DNA of 64,000 bases, from contig JAQGIC010000034.1 in the NCBI GenBank assembly GCA_028288725.1, positions 1 to 64,000 on the forward strand, read 5' to 3'. How positions within the stretch are numbered: position 1 is the first letter of the stretch; each line of letters starts with the position of its first letter. Below are positions 58,823-64,000 of this stretch, in pieces. This DNA comes from Rhodospirillales bacterium (GTDB lineage: Bacteria > Pseudomonadota > Alphaproteobacteria > ATCC43930 > CGMCC-115725). Below the pieces are notes generated by a model that was given only the letters and a program-made list of their open reading frames with translations, made no database searches and was not told the origin of the DNA. Made by a program: the position numbers and the translations under genes.

Positions 58823-59677
58823 TCAGTCGAAAATGGGGATCGGATTGGCCTTGGCCAGCCGGTCGAACGCCAGCATCGTTTCCAACAGCGCCGGCATGGC
58901 GCCCATCGGCACCATGTTCGGGCCGTCGGACGGTGCGGCGTCCGGGTCGGGATGGGTCTCCATGAACACGCCGGCGACGCCGACGGCCAGTGCGGCCCGC
59001 GCCAGCACCGGCACGAAGCGCCGCTCGCCGCCGCTCGTCGTGCCCTGGCCGCCCGGCTGCTGCACCGAATGGGTCGCGTCGAAGATCACCGGATAGCCGG
59101 TCTCGGCCATGATCGGCAGCGAGCGCATGTCCGAGACCAGCGTGTTATAGCCGAAGCTCGCCCCGCGCTCGCACAGCAGGATCCGATGATTGCCGGTGCT
59201 CGCCGCCTTCTTGGCGACATTGGCCATGTCCCAGGGCGCCAGGAACTGGCCCTTCTTGATATTGAGCGCGGCCCCGGTCTCGGCCGCCGCCAGGATCAGG
59301 TCGGTCTGGCGCGACAGGAAGGCCGGGATCTGCAGCACGTCGACCGCCGCGGCCGTGGGCGCGCAATGGTCGGGCAGATGCACGTCGGTAATGACGGCGC
59401 AGCCCAGGCTCTCGCGGATCTCGGCCAGGATCGGCAGGCCCTTTTCCAGGCCGATGCCGCGCGCGGAATTGAGCGAGGTTCGGTTCGCCTTGTCGAACGA
59501 CGTCTTGTAAATCAGGCCGATGCCGAGCTTGGCCGTCATCTCGACCAGGGCCTGGGCGGTCTCCAGCGCGTGCTCGCGCGATTCCAGCTGGCACGGGCCG
59601 GCGATCAGGACGAAGGGACGGTCGTTGGCGAGTGTGAGCTTGCCGATCGCGACCTGACGCGGCGTGACGGACGACAT
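58823..59677 (-). CDS. kdsA: 3-deoxy-8-phosphooctulonate synthase
   Basis: A 284-residue Kdo-8-phosphate synthase: [65 protein letters not shown] and [14 protein letters not shown] mark the family. It condenses arabinose 5-phosphate and phosphoenolpyruvate for lipopolysaccharide. The Asn in the [10 protein letters not shown] block region and residue CAP suggest it could be of either metal or non-metal class; this is not settled. It lies 19 bases after pyrG. Confidence 0.97.
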   Translation of the reverse strand: MSSVTPRQVAIGKLTLANDRPFVLIAGPCQLESREHALETAQALVEMTAKLGIGLIYKTSFDKANRTSLNSARGIGLEKGLPILAEIRESLGCAVITDVHLPDHCAPTAAAVDVLQIPAFLSRQTDLILAAAETGAALNIKKGQFLAPWDMANVAKKAASTGNHRILLCERGASFGYNTLVSDMRSLPIMAETGYPVIFDATHSVQQPGGQGTTSGGERRFVPVLARAALAVGVAGVFMETHPDPDAAPSDGPNMVPMGAMPALLETMLAFDRLAKANPIPIFD

Positions 59678-59696
59678 CGGTCGTCTCCCCCTGTTA

Positions 59697-61322
<1,626 letters not shown>

Positions 61323-61386
61323 GGAGCATCACCCTACAACAACCAAACCAGCACACCAGAGAAAACACACCGCCGAGGCGGTTTAA

Positions 61387-61755
61387 TCATTTCGCCAGCG
61401 GAACGCTCGGCTGTTGCGGCTGCGCCGGGGTCGCCGGAGCCGGGGCGGCAGGCGCCGTCTGCAGCGGGGCCGGGGCGGTCGAAGTCGGAATCTGGTCGAG
61501 AATCGAACCACCGCCCGCATGCTGATGCGCCGCCAGGATGGCGAGCAGAATGCTTGTCACCATGAAGCAGCCGGCCAGGATCGCCGTGGTCCGGGTCAAC
61601 AGGTTGGCGGTCGATCGTCCGGTCATGAAACCGGACATGCCGCCACCGCCGCCGCCGCCCAGGCCAAGGCCGCCGCCTTCGCTCTTCTGGATCAGAACGA
61701 CCCCGATCAGCGACACAGCCAAAAGCACGTGGACGACGAGAATGACGATCATCAT
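61387..61755 (-). CDS. secG: Preprotein translocase subunit SecG
   Basis: A 122-residue membrane protein starting MMIVILVVHVLLAVSLIGVV with LIQKSEGGGLGLGGGGGGGM, the SecG hallmark, then a second membrane helix around LLTRTTAILAGCFMVTSILL. The alanine/proline/glutamine-rich tail (from about 80) is typical of alphaproteobacteria. It assists SecYE in protein export. Two adjacent ATGs (61755 and 61752) are possible starts. Confidence 0.94.
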   Translation of the reverse strand: MMIVILVVHVLLAVSLIGVVLIQKSEGGGLGLGGGGGGGMSGFMTGRSTANLLTRTTAILAGCFMVTSILLAILAAHQHAGGGSILDQIPTSTAPAPLQTAPAAPAPATPAQPQQPSVPLAK

Positions 61756-61988
61756 GGCGGAAGACTTCGATCCTGTGCGCCGAACCCGGATGCCCGAGCC
61801 CAACCCGAAAAAGCCGAGCGGGCGGCGCCCCCGCCATTGGCTGAGGACGTCGCCCGTTGATGAGGGTTATCTAATCGGTTCGAGGCACGATAGCTAGTGC
61901 CCTTGGCCCGCGCGAGAAATGTCCCTGGCGCATGCCTCCGGCACCCAGCCCCGTTAGACAAGAAATCGCTCCGGATAGAGAACGTCTG

Positions 61989-62022
61989 AGCGGCATCCGA
62001 TTCGAAGAAATCGGATGCCGCT
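61989..62022 (-). terminator. Hairpin at the end of tpiA
   Basis: AGCGGCATCCGATT (61989-62002) and AATCGGATGCCGCT (62009-62022) form a perfect 14-base-pair stem with a six-base loop; the right arm enters the tpiA stop codon. It probably ends or stabilises the tpiA message. No T-run follows on the minus strand. Confidence 0.6.
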
Positions 62023-62788
62023 AGCGTGTCGGAGCGACCTCGACGATCCCCCAGAACTCGTCGGCCTTCAGGCTGGCGCCGCCGACCAGCGCGCCGTCGA
62101 CATCGGCGATCGCCAGGATCTCCCGAGCATTCGACGCCTTGACCGAACCGCCGTAGAGAATCCGCACGTCGGCACCGTCGGACAGCTTATCGGCCAGCAG
62201 CGTCCGGATATGGCGGTGCATCGCCTCGATCTCTGCCAGCGTCGGGACGCGACCGGTACCGATCGCCCAGACCGGTTCATAGGCCACGACCAGGCTCGCA
62301 GCCTTCGCCTCGTCGGGCACCGAATGCAGCAACCGGGCGCCGACGACGTCGAGCGCCTGGCCGGCATCCCGCTCCGCCGCGGTCTCGCCAACGCAGACGA
62401 TCGCGACCAGGCCCTGGGCGAGCGCGGCCGACGTTTTTGCACGCACCTGCCCATTGGTTTCCCTGTGACCGGCGCGGCGCTCGGAATGGCCCGTGATCAC
62501 CGCCCGGCAGCCGAGATCCCGCAGCATCGCCGCGGCAATATCGCCGGTGAAGGCGCCGCTGGTCTCCGGGCTGCAATCCTGGCCGCCCAGCCAGACAGGG
62601 CTGCCGGCCAGCACATCGCCGACCGGGGCTATGAGAGTTGCCGGCGGGCAGATCAGGATGTCGGCGGCGAGTGCGGTCCCCGCCGCCTTCGCCCGCTCCG
62701 CCACGGCACCGGCCAGCGCCGTACCGTCGGCCTTCAGGCCATTCATCTTCCAATTGGCCGCGATCAGCGGCCGGCGTCCCGATTTCAT
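62021..62788 (-). CDS. tpiA: Triosephosphate isomerase
   Basis: A 255-residue TIM barrel. Catalytic residues are visible: Lys in AANWKMNG, His in ITGHSERR, and Glu in AYEPVWAIGTG; the phosphate-binding ILYGGSVKASNA and GGASLK follow. It interconverts glyceraldehyde 3-phosphate and dihydroxyacetone phosphate. Its stop is at 62021, and it is divergent from the ppiD-like gene with a gap of 163 bases. Confidence 0.98.
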   Translation of the reverse strand: MKSGRRPLIAANWKMNGLKADGTALAGAVAERAKAAGTALAADILICPPATLIAPVGDVLAGSPVWLGGQDCSPETSGAFTGDIAAAMLRDLGCRAVITGHSERRAGHRETNGQVRAKTSAALAQGLVAIVCVGETAAERDAGQALDVVGARLLHSVPDEAKAASLVVAYEPVWAIGTGRVPTLAEIEAMHRHIRTLLADKLSDGADVRILYGGSVKASNAREILAIADVDGALVGGASLKADEFWGIVEVAPTR

Positions 62789-62951
62789 TGCTTCTCCACT
62801 TAGTTCTGGCCGTTTCTGGTTCTTCCTGGGCGGCGGCTCGCTCCCCGCCTCATTTTCCGAGTTGCAGGGCCCGCTCGCGGCGCTTTATGGTCCGGCAACT
62901 TCCATCAGGTGCACGTAGCACCCTGAGCGCACCATAACGGTTCAGTCTCCA

Positions 62952-64000
62952 ATGCTTCAATTCATCCGCTCAAAAGCCGGGACTTTCGTCGTCAAGGTCC
63001 TGTTCGTGCTTCTTATCCTGAGCTTCGGCATCTGGGGCATTGGCGATTTCCTGCGTTCCTCGCCGCAGGACGCGACCGTGGCGACCGTCGGCGACCACAA
63101 GATCACCGGCGACGTCGTGCAAAGGGCCGTGCGTCAGCAGGTCGACCGGTTGCGCCAGCAGTTCGGCGGCAATTTCGACATGGAGCAGGCCAAGGCGTTC
63201 GGCGTGGTCGATCAGGCGGTCGACGGCCTGGTGACACAGACGGTGCTGGACCAGGAAGCCGAGCGGCTGCACCTGGCGGTCGGCGACAAGGAAGTGGCGC
63301 TGCTGGTGCAGCAGGAACCGGCCTTCAAGAACGCCCAGGGCCAGTTCGATCCCGGCCAGTTCAAAATTCGCCTGGGACAGGCCGGCTATACCGAGGCGTC
63401 CTATGTCGCCCTGCTGCGGTCAGAGCAGCCGCGGATCGATCTCGCCAGCGTCGCCGGCGGCACGGTCGCGGCCCCCCAGGCGCTGGCCGACCTGCTCTAT
63501 CGCCTGCGCAACGAAAAGCGCGTGGCCGACTGGGTCTTCCTGCCGTCCGCCGCCGTGAAGGATATCCCCGCGCCGGACGATGCCGCGCTGAAGGCCTATT
63601 ACGACAAGCATCCCGATATCTTCACGGCCCCCGAATATCGCGGCTTCACGGCGCTGGCACTGACGGCCAAGGACGTCGCGGCCGACGTGAAGATCGACGA
63701 GGCTCAGTTGAAGGACGCCTACAACCAGCGCCAGGATGAGTTCGTGAAGCCCGAGCAGCGCCATCTGCTGCAGATGATCCTCAAGGATCAGAAATCGGCC
63801 GTCGATGCCGAGGCCCAGCTGGCCCAGGGCAAGGATTTCGTCAAACTGGCCCAGGACCTGACCAAGGCCGATGCGGCGACGGTCGATCTGGGCGATGTCG
63901 CCAAGAAGGACCTGCCGACCGAACTGGCCGACCCGGTCTTCGCCGCCAAGGAGGGCGAGGTCGTGAAGCCGATCCAGACCGCCTTCGGCTGGCATGTCGT
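62952..64000 (+). CDS. ppiD: PpiD-like peptidyl-prolyl isomerase (partial, runs off window)
   Basis: The frame opens at an ATG and stays open to the window end (about 349 codons), so it is truncated at its 3' end. It begins MLQFIRSKAGTFVVKVLFVL with one membrane anchor (about residues 12-33), then a SurA/PpiD N-terminal helical domain (VATVGDHKITGDVV, FGVVDQAVDGLV). A parvulin domain follows toward the end (EQRHLLQMILKD, FGWHV). It is a periplasmic chaperone and folding factor anchored in the inner membrane. Its position divergent from tpiA is common in alphaproteobacteria. Confidence 0.9.
   Translation, partial: MLQFIRSKAGTFVVKVLFVLLILSFGIWGIGDFLRSSPQDATVATVGDHKITGDVVQRAVRQQVDRLRQQFGGNFDMEQAKAFGVVDQAVDGLVTQTVLDQEAERLHLAVGDKEVALLVQQEPAFKNAQGQFDPGQFKIRLGQAGYTEASYVALLRSEQPRIDLASVAGGTVAAPQALADLLYRLRNEKRVADWVFLPSAAVKDIPAPDDAALKAYYDKHPDIFTAPEYRGFTALALTAKDVAADVKIDEAQLKDAYNQRQDEFVKPEQRHLLQMILKDQKSAVDAEAQLAQGKDFVKLAQDLTKADAATVDLGDVAKKDLPTELADPVFAAKEGEVVKPIQTAFGWHV

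Noticed and set aside
61860-61920. tRNA T-arm-like GGTTCGAGGC between secG and tpiA
   Set aside because: The flanking bases do not form the required stem and no acceptor or anticodon arm is present.

Overview
The window is high-GC chromosomal DNA, densely packed with overlapping genes, from an alphaproteobacterium. Supporting signs are the fused ispDF gene, the dusB-ntrB-ntrC-ntrY-ntrX block followed by an aminotransferase, hfq and hflX, a pyruvate dehydrogenase E1-beta carrying its own lipoyl domain, and the eno-kdsA-pyrG-secG-tpiA order. The ntr-hfq-hflX arrangement suggests a Rhodospirillales-like lineage; that placement is inference. I see no prophage, CRISPR array, rRNA, convincing tRNA or intact insertion sequence.

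Region 1 (1-11300) is metabolic and accessory. Two c-type cytochromes are followed by a seven-gene minus-strand run (10314 to 2673) plus a butted methyltransferase, divergent from a LysR regulator. The run encodes a class III CoA-transferase, a class I fumarase, an acyl-CoA dehydrogenase, an HTD2/MaoC-type hydratase and a complete DctP-DctQ-DctM TRAP transporter. It closely resembles bacterial itaconate clusters (CoA-transferase, hydratase, acyl-CoA dehydrogenase, TRAP, LysR), but has a class I fumarase (possible mesaconase) and no visible citramalyl-CoA lyase.

Region 2 (11297-19845) holds a three-gene RND efflux operon whose inner-membrane pump lacks two of the three usual proton-relay residues, an isolated cobF, and a class III adenylate cyclase with a cysteine-paired N-terminal region. 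Region 3 (19846-22061) is an AT-richer patch carrying a 495-507 residue PIN-domain protein of unknown role, with a possible ligase remnant beside it; it looks horizontally acquired. Region 4 (22062-33554) mixes a short-chain dehydrogenase, a small monooxygenase, a GlxA-type regulator, a FUSC transporter, dctA, mazG, and a minus-strand run from an inositol-monophosphatase-family gene to a DUF2252 gene.

Region 5 (33595-48180) is core: hflX-hfq, a D-amino-acid-transaminase/HAD pair, ntrX-ntrY-ntrC-ntrB-dusB, then on the plus strand ispDF-pgpA-pncC and an unusual adenylate-kinase-like protein. It is bounded by related long palindromic repeats. Region 6 (48179-64000) is central metabolism: a lipoprotein, a Coq10/RatA-like protein, lipA, the pyruvate dehydrogenase complex genes (lpd, E2, E1-beta, E1-alpha), an alpha/beta hydrolase, ftsB, eno, kdsA, pyrG, secG, tpiA, and a ppiD-like gene cut by the window end. 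Lipoyl synthase sits directly downstream of three genes whose products need or use lipoyl groups, so cofactor synthesis and use are probably coordinated. All functions are read from sequence motifs and gene context; no searches were run.
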